This document shows positions 8,015-14,482 of a stretch of 20,994 nt of DNA, one piece after another. Positions within the stretch are counted from its first letter, which is position 1, and each line of letters opens with the position of its first letter. Both the position numbers and the translations under genes were made by a program. Under the pieces are notes generated by a model. The model worked only from the letters and a program-made list of their open reading frames with translations. It made no database searches and was not told where the DNA came from. The stretch is from Bacilli bacterium (lineage in GTDB: Bacteria; Bacillota_I; Bacilli_A; ML615J-28; CAG-698): NCBI GenBank assembly GCA_016282055.1, contig JAEEJT010000096.1:1-20994 (forward strand). Reading direction: 5' to 3'.

Positions 8015-8731
8015 ATGGGAAGAGCACATGAAGTTAGAGCTGCTTCTATGGCTAAAACTGCAGCTATGAAATCTAAACAAAATGCCAAATTTGCTAAAGC
8101 AATTTATATTGCAGCAAAGAGTGGTGTGCCAGATCCAGAAATGAATTTATCATTAAAGAAGGAAATTGAAAAAGCTAAAAAAGCACATATTCCTGCTGAT
8201 GTTATTAAAAGACAAATAGAAAAAGCTAAAGGTGGTAGTGGAGAAGCATATACAGCTGTTCGTTATGAAGGTTTTGGACCTGAAAACTGTATGGTTATCG
8301 TTGACTGCTTAACTGATAATGTTAATAGAACTTATACATCTGTTAAAGTTGCATTTGGTAGATGTGGTTTTAAACTAGGTGTTAATGGATGTGTTGCACA
8401 TATGTTTGATAATGTTGCATTATTTACATTCAAAGGTCATACTGATGAAGAAGTTTTAGATGCTTTAATGATGGCTGAATGCGATGTTAAAGACGTTGAA
8501 ATGGATGAAGAATATGTAACTGTATATGGAGATAGTAGTGATTATTCTAAGATTCGTCAAGCATTAGTTGATGCATTTGGTGAAATGGAATTTGATGAAG
8601 ATGATACTACTTGGATTCCTCAAACATACGTTGATTTAGATGAAGAAGGAATGAGAAAGTTTGAACGTTTCGAAGAAATGTTAGATGAAATTGAAGACGT
8701 TCAAGATTTCTATCATAATGTAAATAGATAA
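8015..8731 (+). CDS. yebC: YebC/PmpR family protein, YeeN-like branch
   Basis: This 238-residue protein starts MGRAHEVRAASMAKTAA and contains the family blocks PDPEMNLSL, KAHIPADVIKRQIEKAKGG, YEGFGP, LTDNVNRT and the C-terminal DVQDFYHNV. The PDPE-N-SL and GFGP wording is closer to E. coli YeeN and the Firmicute YebC2-type proteins than to E. coli YebC. Members were long annotated as transcription regulators. Recent work on the YebC2/TACO1 group points to a role on the ribosome, easing stalls at proline runs; that function here is inferred by family. The open frame extends 18 codons upstream, but ATG 8015 matches the family and has a good ribosome site. The gene stands alone between a promoter and a terminator, just ahead of the S10 operon. 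Confidence 0.95.
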   Translation: MGRAHEVRAASMAKTAAMKSKQNAKFAKAIYIAAKSGVPDPEMNLSLKKEIEKAKKAHIPADVIKRQIEKAKGGSGEAYTAVRYEGFGPENCMVIVDCLTDNVNRTYTSVKVAFGRCGFKLGVNGCVAHMFDNVALFTFKGHTDEEVLDALMMAECDVKDVEMDEEYVTVYGDSSDYSKIRQALVDAFGEMEFDEDDTTWIPQTYVDLDEEGMRKFERFEEMLDEIEDVQDFYHNVNR

Positions 8732-8744
8732 TTATAAAAAAATT

Positions 8745-8773
8745 ACATGGTTTATACCATGTTTTTTTATTTT
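8745..8773 (+). terminator. Terminator after yebC
   Basis: ACATGGT (8745-8751) pairs perfectly with ACCATGT (8756-8762) over a four-base loop, followed by seven T residues (8762-8768) and a further AT-rich stretch. An A run precedes it. It insulates yebC from the ribosomal operon. Confidence 0.88.
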
Positions 8774-8813
8774 CAATAGGAAGTTTTTAAGTAAAATATT
8801 ACAAAAATTAGTG

Positions 8814-8827
8814 TGAAAACGGTTTTA
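8814..8827. promoter_or_regulatory. Possible cre-like (LacI/CcpA-type) operator upstream of the S10 promoter
   Basis: The sequence TGAAAACGGTTTTA fits the catabolite-responsive element pattern TGNAANCGNTNNCA at every fixed base but one (T in place of C at 8826). Its core AAAAC-G-GTTTT is a perfect inverted repeat around one base. Its centre lies about 57 bases before the predicted transcription start, upstream of the -35, where CcpA acts as an activator at some promoters. No regulator gene is in the window, so binding is an inference. Confidence 0.35.
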
Positions 8828-8841
8828 GATATAAAAAATGT

Positions 8842-8870
8842 TTGACTTTTAATGGTCAAACTGGTATAAT
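8842..8870 (+). promoter_or_regulatory. Main promoter of the S10-spc operon
   Basis: TTGACT (8842-8847) and TATAAT (8865-8870) are separated by exactly 17 bases, and the -10 carries the extended TG element (8862-8863). This is the closest match to a sigma-A consensus in the window, as expected for ribosomal genes. The likely transcription start is near 8877. The element includes an inverted repeat, TTTGAC (8841-8846) with GTCAAA (8855-8860), which spans the -35 and spacer. Confidence 0.9.
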
Positions 8871-8876
8871 ATGTAA

Positions 8877-9004
8877 GGTTAAGGACAGGCAGGGATATGC
8901 AAGGTTGCTGACACTCACGGGAGCGTTGCCAATAGCCTAGGGTAGTCAGGTAATTTGCATGGAGCCGAGTACATTAATTAAATGTTACGAAGGAGGAAAA
9001 AAGT
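8877..9004 (+). ncRNA. Structured leader RNA of the S10 operon (candidate ribosomal-protein autoregulatory element)
   Basis: The leader of about 125 nt is far richer in G and C than its surroundings and folds by eye into an extended hairpin. The helices are GGC 8888-8890 with GCC 8964-8966, then ATGCAA 8897-8902 with TTGCAT 8955-8960, then CTGACACTC 8908-8916 with GGGT-GTCAG 8940-8949 (one bulged A). Purine-rich internal loops and a 23-nt apical loop separate them. A second small hairpin, GTACATT 8969-8975 with AATGTTAC 8981-8988 (one bulged T), abuts the Shine-Dalgarno at 8990-8996. No T run follows either hairpin and no anti-Shine-Dalgarno is obvious, so transcription attenuation is unlikely. 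Control by a ribosomal protein, L4 by analogy with E. coli, is an inference. Confidence 0.6.
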
Positions 9005-9310
9005 ATGGCAAAAAAAGCGTTAAGAATTAAATTAGTTTCTTACGATCACAGATTAATCGATGAATCTGCAAAGAAGATTGTTGAGACAGTTAAGAAGACA
9101 GGAGCTAAGACCTCAGGACCTATCCCACTTCCAACTGAAAAAGAAGTATTCACAATCATTCGTTCACCACACAAACATAAAGATAGTCGTGAACAATTTG
9201 AGAGAAGAACTCACAAACGTCTAATCGATATAGTCGAAACAACACCAAAGACAATGGACGCACTTGTTCATTTAGAGATACCTACTGGTGTTGATATCAT
9301 TCTTAAATAA
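9005..9310 (+). CDS. rpsJ: Small subunit ribosomal protein S10
   Basis: S10 sits in the 30S head and also acts, as NusE, in transcription antitermination with NusB. The 101-residue protein shows the family blocks IKLVSYDHRLID, SGPIPLPTEKE, RSPHKHKDSREQFE and RTHKRLIDI, with the normal length. It is the first gene of the operon, preceded by the strong ribosome site AAGGAGG (8990-8996) eight bases before the ATG and by the structured leader. It ends in TAA. Confidence 0.99.
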   Translation: MAKKALRIKLVSYDHRLIDESAKKIVETVKKTGAKTSGPIPLPTEKEVFTIIRSPHKHKDSREQFERRTHKRLIDIVETTPKTMDALVHLEIPTGVDIILK

Positions 9311-9337
9311 TGAGTAATTTATAGGAGGTGAAAACTC

Positions 9338-9997
9338 ATGGCTAAAGGAATCTTAGGTAGAAAAATTGGTATGACTCAAATTTTCTCAGCACAAGGTGAA
9401 TTAATTCCAGTTACAGTTATTCAAGCTGAACCAAACGTTGTGCTACAAGTTAAGACAGCTAATACAGATGGTTATGAAGCTGTTCAATTAGGTTTTGAAG
9501 ATTTAAAAGAAAATCTTGCAACTAAACCACAAATTAACCACGCTAAAAAAGTTAATGCAAATCCTAAGCGCTTCGTAAAAGAAATCGCTGGGGAAGAAAT
9601 GCAAGCTTTCAAAGCAGGCCAAGAGGTTAAGGTTAATATATTTACTGAAGGTGAAATCGTTGATGTCACTGGTATCAGTAAGGGTAAAGGCTTCCAAGGT
9701 GTTATTAAACGTTGGAATCACTCAAGAGGACCTATGGGACATGGATCAGGTTATCATAGAGGAACTGGTTCAATGGGTTCTATTAATCCAGCTAGAATTA
9801 AGAAAGGTAAAAAATTACCTGGAAGAATGGGTGGAGAACAAGTTACAATTCAAAATTTAGTAGTTGCTAAAGTTGATGTAGAAAAAAATATTATCTTAAT
9901 CAGGGGTAATGTTCCAGGAGCTAAGAAGAGTTGTGTTATGATTACAAATGCAACTAAAGCTAAAGCTCAACCAATAAACCCTGAAGCATTAAACTAG
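9338..9997 (+). CDS. rplC: Large subunit ribosomal protein L3
   Basis: L3 binds near the 3' end of 23S rRNA and starts 50S assembly. Its 219 residues begin MAKGILGRKIGMTQIF and contain the long-loop segment GHGSGYHRGTGSMG followed by KKLPGRMGGEQVTIQNL, which reaches toward the peptidyl transferase centre. It is about ten residues longer than the B. subtilis protein. AGGAGGTG (9323-9330) lies seven bases before the ATG. The gene ends in TAG, merged with the purine-rich site for rplD. Confidence 0.99.
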   Translation: MAKGILGRKIGMTQIFSAQGELIPVTVIQAEPNVVLQVKTANTDGYEAVQLGFEDLKENLATKPQINHAKKVNANPKRFVKEIAGEEMQAFKAGQEVKVNIFTEGEIVDVTGISKGKGFQGVIKRWNHSRGPMGHGSGYHRGTGSMGSINPARIKKGKKLPGRMGGEQVTIQNLVVAKVDVEKNIILIRGNVPGAKKSCVMITNATKAKAQPINPEALN

Positions 9998-10015
9998 GAA
10001 AGGAGACTATAGAAG

Positions 10016-10639
10016 ATGTCTACTGTTAATGTATTAAATCAAGAAGGCACAGCTGTTAAAAAGATTAAATTATCAGATGAAGTTTTTGGTGTTGAAGCAA
10101 ATATGCAAGTTGTATATGATGTAGTTAACGCTGAAAGAGCAGCTATGCGTCAAGGAACTCATGATACTAAAGGTCGTTCTGAAGTATCTGGTGGTGGTAA
10201 AAAACCATGGAGACAAAAAGGAACAGGACGTGCTCGTCAAGGTTCTATTAGATCTCCTCAATGGGTTGGTGGAGGAATTGTATTCGGACCAACTCCTAGA
10301 AGTTATGCTGTTAAAACAAATAAAAAAGCTGTTAAGTTAGCTAAGAAATGTTTATTATCAAATAAACTTGCTTTAGGAAAATTAGTTGTTGTTGATGATA
10401 TTAAATTAGATTCAGTAAAAACTAAAGATTTCGTTAATGTATTAAAGAACTTAAATGCAAATGGTAAAGTTGTTGTAGCTTTAGGTGAAGAAAATACTAA
10501 CCTAGTTATGGCTTCAAATAATGTTCCAAGTGTTTATGTTCAAAGTTATAGTCATTTATCAGTTTATGATATGATTAACGCAGATATGTATATTATTACT
10601 GAAGCTGCAATCAAAAAGTATGAGGAGGAACTTAAATAA
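10016..10639 (+). CDS. rplD: Large subunit ribosomal protein L4
   Basis: L4 lines part of the peptide exit tunnel and in E. coli represses its own operon by binding the S10 leader. The 207-residue protein has the conserved loop GTHDTKGRSEVSGGGKKPWR (about 42-61) followed by QKGTGRARQGS and QWVGGG, and the C-terminal YDMINADMYIITEAA. AAAGGAGA (9999-10006) precedes the ATG by nine bases. Its TAA overlaps the rplW ATG by one base (TAATG), suggesting coupled translation. It is the natural candidate ligand for the leader upstream of rpsJ. Confidence 0.99.
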   Translation: MSTVNVLNQEGTAVKKIKLSDEVFGVEANMQVVYDVVNAERAAMRQGTHDTKGRSEVSGGGKKPWRQKGTGRARQGSIRSPQWVGGGIVFGPTPRSYAVKTNKKAVKLAKKCLLSNKLALGKLVVVDDIKLDSVKTKDFVNVLKNLNANGKVVVALGEENTNLVMASNNVPSVYVQSYSHLSVYDMINADMYIITEAAIKKYEEELK

Positions 10640-10926
10640 TGAAGAGTCCTTATGATGTTTTAGTAAAACAAATTATTACTGAAAAGACAACTAATTTAGC
10701 TGAAAATTTAAAATATACATTTGAAGTTAAACCTGGTTGCAATAAAGTTGAAGTTAAACAAGCTGTTGAAGAAATCTTCAATAGAAAAGTTGAAAGTGTA
10801 AATATGATTAATGTACGTAAAAAGCCTAAAAAGATGGGACGTTATGAAGGATTCACTAACGCTTGTCATAAAGCAATCGTCACTTTAAAGAAGGGCGAAA
10901 AGGCTTTAGACGTATTCGAAATTTAG
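10639..10926 (+). CDS. rplW: Large subunit ribosomal protein L23
   Basis: L23 lies at the tunnel exit and docks trigger factor and the signal recognition particle. The 95-residue protein shows the family features: PYDVLVKQIITEKTT at the N-terminus, the FEV-PGCNKVEVKQAVE segment, and RKKPKKMGRYEGF. AGGAGG (10623-10628) sits inside the end of rplD, ten bases before the ATG. The TAG stop is fused to the AGGAGG site of rplB. Confidence 0.99.
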   Translation: MKSPYDVLVKQIITEKTTNLAENLKYTFEVKPGCNKVEVKQAVEEIFNRKVESVNMINVRKKPKKMGRYEGFTNACHKAIVTLKKGEKALDVFEI

Positions 10927-10936
10927 GAGGTAAATT

Positions 10937-11773
10937 ATGGCAATTAAATATTATAAACCTACCACAAATGGTCGCCGTAATATGTCTACTTTAGTTAACA
11001 CTGAGATTACAACTGATACTCCTGAAAAAAGCTTACTAGCTCCTTTAACTAAAAAAGGTGGTCGTAACAATTTAGGTAAGATTACAGTTCGTCATCAAGG
11101 TGGTGGAGCTAAACGTAAATATCGTATTATTGATTTTAAACGTGATAAATACAATGTTGTTGGTACTGTTGCAAGTATCGAATATGATCCAAACCGTTCA
11201 GCAAATATCGCATTAATTAATTATCTTGATGGTGAAAAGAGATATATCATTGCACCAGAAGGATTAGAATTAGGACAAAAAATTATGTCTGGTGAAAATG
11301 CTGATATCAAAGTAGGTAATGCATTACCTCTTGATAAGATTCCAGTTGGTACTATTATTCACAATATTGAAATGCATCCAGGTCATGGAGCTCAATTAGT
11401 TCGTAGTGCTGGAACTTATGCTCAAATTTTAGGACGTGAAGAAAAATATGTTTTAATCCGTCTTGCTAGTGGTGAAGTTCGTAAGATTTTAGGTGTTTGC
11501 TACGCTACTGTTGGTACTGTAGGAAATGCTGATTATATGAACGTAAATTATGGTAAAGCTGGTAGAATTCGTCATATGGGTATTAACCCAACTGTTCGTG
11601 GTTCTGCTATGAACCCTAACGATCACCCACACGGTGGTGGTGAAGGTAAAGCTCCAGTTGGACGTAAGGCACCTCTTACTCCTTGGGGTAAAGTTGCATT
11701 GGGTCTTAAGACTCGTAATACAAAGAAGAAATCAAACGACTTAATTATTCATCGTCGTACACGTAATAACTAG
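10937..11773 (+). CDS. rplB: Large subunit ribosomal protein L2
   Basis: L2 is a core 50S protein needed for subunit joining and peptidyl transfer. The 278-residue protein has normal length and the signatures GRNNLGKITVRHQGGG (42-57), NIEMHPGHGAQLVRSAGT and AMNPNDHPHGGGEGK, where His230 corresponds to the functionally important histidine of E. coli L2. The ribosome site AGGAGG (10925-10930) overlaps the previous stop. Arginine codons here are largely CGT, unlike the AGA-rich genes before 8000, in line with high expression. It ends in TAG. Confidence 0.99.
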   Translation: MAIKYYKPTTNGRRNMSTLVNTEITTDTPEKSLLAPLTKKGGRNNLGKITVRHQGGGAKRKYRIIDFKRDKYNVVGTVASIEYDPNRSANIALINYLDGEKRYIIAPEGLELGQKIMSGENADIKVGNALPLDKIPVGTIIHNIEMHPGHGAQLVRSAGTYAQILGREEKYVLIRLASGEVRKILGVCYATVGTVGNADYMNVNYGKAGRIRHMGINPTVRGSAMNPNDHPHGGGEGKAPVGRKAPLTPWGKVALGLKTRNTKKKSNDLIIHRRTRNN

Positions 11774-11787
11774 AAGGGAGAAATAAT

Positions 11788-12054
11788 ATGGCACGTTCAC
11801 TTAAAAAAGGTCCTTTTTGCGATGAACATTTAATGAAAAAAGTTCAAGCTCAACAAGGCAATAAAAAAGTTATTCAAACATGGTCACGTCGTTCTACAAT
11901 TTTCCCAGAATTTATAGGACATACAATCGCTGTTTATAATGGTAAAAACCATATTCCAGTTTATGTAACTGAAGATATGGTTGGACATAAATTAGGAGAA
12001 TTTGCTCCTACTAGAACTTATCATGGACATGGTAAGGACAAGAAAGGTAACTAA
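11788..12054 (+). CDS. rpsS: Small subunit ribosomal protein S19
   Basis: S19 forms part of the 30S head with S13 and contacts the A-site finger region. The 88-residue protein is typical: MARSLKKGPF at the start, then WSRRSTIFPEF, GHTIAVYNGK, VYVTEDMVGHKLGEFAPTR. AAGGGAG (11774-11780) precedes the ATG. It ends in TAA, 12 bases before rplV. Confidence 0.99.
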   Translation: MARSLKKGPFCDEHLMKKVQAQQGNKKVIQTWSRRSTIFPEFIGHTIAVYNGKNHIPVYVTEDMVGHKLGEFAPTRTYHGHGKDKKGN

Positions 12055-12066
12055 GAAAGGGGATAA

Positions 12067-12423
12067 ATGAATATGGAAAATACACAATTAACTGCAAAAT
12101 GTGTTGCTAAAACTATTCGTGTTACTCCTCGTAAAGCACGCTTAGTTATTGATCAAATTAGAGGTAAAAAAGTTTCTGATGCTTATGCTATTTTGAAGTT
12201 TACTCCAAATGGAGCAGCAGAACCAATTATTAAAGTATTAAAATCAGCTGCAGCTAATGCTGTTAACAACAATAATATGAATCAAGAAAAGTTATTCGTT
12301 AAAGAAGCTTATGTAAATGAAGGACCTACTCTTAAGAGATTCTTACCAAGAGCTAAGGGTAGTGCTGACAGATTACTTAAGAGAACTTGCCATATCACTG
12401 TTGTTGTGGCAGAAATGAAATAG
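12067..12423 (+). CDS. rplV: Large subunit ribosomal protein L22
   Basis: L22 lines the narrow part of the exit tunnel opposite L4. The 118 residues include the family core TIRVTPRKARLVIDQIRGK, SAAANAVNNNN and KRFLPRAKGSADRLLKR. Two in-frame ATGs exist at 12067 and 12073. The purine-rich site AAAGGGGA (12056-12063) is only three bases from the first but nine from the second, so translation may begin at 12073 with two residues fewer. The TAG stop is the start of the rpsC ribosome site. Confidence 0.98.
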   Translation: MNMENTQLTAKCVAKTIRVTPRKARLVIDQIRGKKVSDAYAILKFTPNGAAEPIIKVLKSAAANAVNNNNMNQEKLFVKEAYVNEGPTLKRFLPRAKGSADRLLKRTCHITVVVAEMK

Positions 12424-12432
12424 GAGGATCGT

Positions 12433-13143
12433 ATGGGTCAAAAAGTTAATCCAATAGGTTTACGTATAGGTGTTATTAAAGACTGGGAATCTAAATGGTA
12501 TGCTAATAAAAAGGAAGTTGCCGATTTATTACAAGAAGATCTTAAGATTCGTGATGCAGTTTATAAATACTATGAATTTGATATTTATAAAGGTCAAGGA
12601 GATATCAACAAAATCGCTATAAGAGATCATGGTATTTCTAAGATTGAAATTGAAAGAACTAAAACTAAAGTTATGTTAACAATTTATACAGCTAAACCTG
12701 GTCTTGTTATCGGTCGTGAAGCTGCAAATAAAACTGGTTTAGTTGCTAAGTTAGAAAAATTAACTGGAAAGAAAGTTTTCTTATCAGTAGTTGAAATTAA
12801 TAATCCAAATTTAGATGCAACTTTAGTTGCTAAAAATATTGCAAAACAATTAGAAAACCGTGCTTCATTCCGTCGTGTTCAAAAGAAAGCTATCCAAGAC
12901 ACAATGAAAGCTGGAGCTAAAGGTATTAAAACTTCTATTTCTGGTCGTTTAGGTGGAGCTGAAATGGCTAGAAGTGAAGGATACAATGAAGGTACAGTTC
13001 CTCTACAAACTTTAAGAGCAGATGTTGATTATGCATGTGCTGAAGCTTTAACTACTTATGGTAAATTAGGTGTTAAAGTTTGGATTTGTAAGGGTGAAGT
13101 TTTACCTGAGAAAAAACAAAATACTACTAAGGAGGCAAAATAA
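12433..13143 (+). CDS. rpsC: Small subunit ribosomal protein S3 with an insertion and altered KH loop
   Basis: S3 surrounds the mRNA entry channel and helps the ribosome unwind mRNA. The start MGQKVNPIGLRIGVIKDWES and the C-terminal half (QLENRASFRRVQKKAI, GRLGGAEMARSE, KLGVKVWICKGEVLP) are canonical. Two points differ from B. subtilis S3. About 16 extra residues lie near positions 46-67, before the conserved IEIER, and account for most of the 236-residue length. The KH loop reads V-I-G-R-E-A (92-97) instead of the usual G-x-x-G, so the second glycine is alanine. The reading frame is intact on both sides, so this is not a frameshift. TAGGAGG (12421-12427) is the ribosome site. Confidence 0.98.
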   Translation: MGQKVNPIGLRIGVIKDWESKWYANKKEVADLLQEDLKIRDAVYKYYEFDIYKGQGDINKIAIRDHGISKIEIERTKTKVMLTIYTAKPGLVIGREAANKTGLVAKLEKLTGKKVFLSVVEINNPNLDATLVAKNIAKQLENRASFRRVQKKAIQDTMKAGAKGIKTSISGRLGGAEMARSEGYNEGTVPLQTLRADVDYACAEALTTYGKLGVKVWICKGEVLPEKKQNTTKEAK

Positions 13144-13145
13144 TT

Positions 13146-13562
13146 ATGTTAATGCCTAAAAGAGTTAAGTTCCGTCGTCCTCATCGCGTAAGCTATGAAG
13201 GAAAAGCTAAAGGAGCTAAAAAAGTTGATTTTGGTGATTATGGTTTACAAGCATTAAGTGGATGCTGGTTAACTCAACAACAAATAGAAGCTGCTCGTAT
13301 CGCTATGACTCGTTTCTGTAAGCGTGAAGGTGGCGTTTTCATTAGAATTTTCCCACATATTAGTCAAACTCATAAACCTCTAGAAGTTCGTATGGGTGGA
13401 GGTAAAGGTTCTCCAGACGGATATGTTGCTGTTGTAAAAAGAGGAACAGTTATGTTCGAAATTGGCGGTGTTCCTGAAGCTACTGCAAAAGAAGCTTTAA
13501 GATTAGCTGCTCAAAAGTTACCTATCAAGTGTAAGGTAATTTCTAAGGAAGTTGGTGAATAA
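13146..13562 (+). CDS. rplP: Large subunit ribosomal protein L16
   Basis: L16 organises the A site of the 50S subunit. The 138-residue protein has MLMPKRVKFRR at the start, GCWLTQQQIEAARIAMTR, EVRMGGGKGSPDGYVAVVK and EALRLAAQKLPIK. The first ATG is chosen because family members begin ML-PKRVK and because AAGGAGG (13129-13135), inside the end of rpsC, is ten bases upstream. The tract IRIFPHISQTHKP differs from the Bacillus form around the loop near the A-site tRNA. It ends in TAA. Confidence 0.99.
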   Translation: MLMPKRVKFRRPHRVSYEGKAKGAKKVDFGDYGLQALSGCWLTQQQIEAARIAMTRFCKREGGVFIRIFPHISQTHKPLEVRMGGGKGSPDGYVAVVKRGTVMFEIGGVPEATAKEALRLAAQKLPIKCKVISKEVGE

Positions 13563-13564
13563 TA

Positions 13565-13813
13565 ATGGCTACTAAAGTTAAAAAAGAAGTAACAAAAGAA
13601 CCAGTTAAAAAAGAAACTGAAATTCAAAAAATCCAAAAAATGGATGATGCCACTATTAATAAAAATATCGAAGATTTAAAGAAAGAATTATTTAATCTTC
13701 GTTTCCAAGCTGCTGTTGGTAAATTAGAAAACACAGATAAAATTGGCAAAGCTAAAAAATCTATTGCTCGCATGAAGACTGTTTTAAACGCTCGTGCAAA
13801 GGCAACTAAATAG
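13565..13813 (+). CDS. rpmC: Large subunit ribosomal protein L29 with N-terminal extension
   Basis: L29 sits at the tunnel exit near L23. The conserved core begins around MDDATINKNIEDL (residue 26) and continues with KKELFNLRFQAAVGKLENT and IARMKTVLNARA. The protein is 82 residues, compared with about 66 in B. subtilis. The extra N-terminal 20 or so residues are rich in Lys and Glu and look disordered. The extension seems real: the internal Met26 has no ribosome site, while GGTGA (13554-13558) and AAGGAAG (13545-13551) precede ATG 13565. The TAG stop is fused to the rpsQ ribosome site. Confidence 0.97.
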   Translation: MATKVKKEVTKEPVKKETEIQKIQKMDDATINKNIEDLKKELFNLRFQAAVGKLENTDKIGKAKKSIARMKTVLNARAKATK

Positions 13814-13817
13814 GAGG
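13811..13817 (+). promoter_or_regulatory. Ribosome binding site fixing the rpsQ start
   Basis: TAGGAGG contains the rpmC stop codon and lies six bases before the ATG at 13824. It rules against the in-frame ATG at 13794, which would overlap rpmC by 20 bases. Confidence 0.85.
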
Positions 13818-13823
13818 CACGTC

Positions 13824-14087
13824 ATGGAAGAAAGAAATACAAGAAAAACTTATACAGGTAAAGTTGTATCTGTTAAAGAAGATAAAACAATTAAAGTATT
13901 AGTTCAAACACATCGTAAACATGCTTTATATAGTAAGCGTGTTGAATATTCTAAGAAGTTTACAGCTCATGATGAAAACAATGATGCTAAAATGGGAGAT
14001 ATCGTTGAAATAATGGAAACTAGACCATTATCTAAAACTAAAAAATTCATTTTAGTTAAGATCGTTGAAAGAGCTGTACAACTATAG
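13824..14087 (+). CDS. rpsQ: Small subunit ribosomal protein S17
   Basis: S17 is a primary 16S-binding protein with an OB fold. The 87-residue form starting MEERNTRKTYTGKVVS matches the family. KTIKVLVQTHRKHALYSKRV, AHDENNDAKMGDIVEIMETR and PLSKTKKF are diagnostic. The open frame runs ten codons further upstream, but those residues lie in rpmC and do not resemble S17. The gene ends in TAG. Confidence 0.98.
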   Translation: MEERNTRKTYTGKVVSVKEDKTIKVLVQTHRKHALYSKRVEYSKKFTAHDENNDAKMGDIVEIMETRPLSKTKKFILVKIVERAVQL

Positions 14088-14103
14088 TGCGGAGGTTTAA
14101 ATT

Positions 14104-14472
14104 ATGATTCAACAAGAAACAAGATTAAAAGTAGCTGATAACTCAGGTGCTAAAGAACTTCTATGCATTAAAATCTTAGGTGGTACAAGACATAAATTCG
14201 CTAATATTGGCGATATTATTGTAGCATCTGTTAAGACTGCAACTCCTGGTGGAATTGTTAAAAAAGGTGATGTAGTTAAAGCAGTTATCGTAAGAACAAA
14301 GAGCGGTTTAAGAAGAAATGATGGTAGTTATATCAAATTTGATGATAATGCTGCTGTTATTATTCGTGAAGATAAGACTCCAAAAGGAACTCGTATTTTT
14401 GGACCAGTAGCACGTGAATTACGTGATGGTGATTATATGAAGATTATCTCACTTGCTCCAGAGGTTCTATAA
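14104..14472 (+). CDS. rplN: Large subunit ribosomal protein L14
   Basis: L14 forms an intersubunit bridge and binds the silencing factor RsfS in bacteria. At 122 residues it has the exact family length and the signatures MIQQETRLKVADNSGAKELL, VKAVIVRTKSG, GPVARELRD and the terminal ISLAPEVL. GGAGG (14091-14095) lies eight bases before the ATG. Its TAA stop is fused to the rplX ribosome site TAAGGAGGG, so the two genes are tightly coupled. Confidence 0.99.
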   Translation: MIQQETRLKVADNSGAKELLCIKILGGTRHKFANIGDIIVASVKTATPGGIVKKGDVVKAVIVRTKSGLRRNDGSYIKFDDNAAVIIREDKTPKGTRIFGPVARELRDGDYMKIISLAPEVL

Positions 14473-14478
14473 GGAGGG
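14471..14478 (+). promoter_or_regulatory. Ribosome binding site fixing the rplX start
   Basis: AAGGAGGG, sharing bases with the rplN stop, lies four to five bases before the ATG at 14483. It excludes the in-frame ATG at 14453, which would add ten non-family residues and overlap rplN. Confidence 0.85.
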
Positions 14479-14482
14479 TATT

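Noticed and set aside
8877..9004. T-box or metabolite riboswitch in the S10 leader
   Set aside because: No T-box TGGNACCGCG-like motif, no terminator hairpin and no recognisable riboswitch core were seen. A ribosomal-protein leader fits the context better.
9484..9860. Open frames on both strands inside rplC
   Set aside because: They lie entirely within the well-conserved L3 gene in other frames, with no ribosome site or homology.
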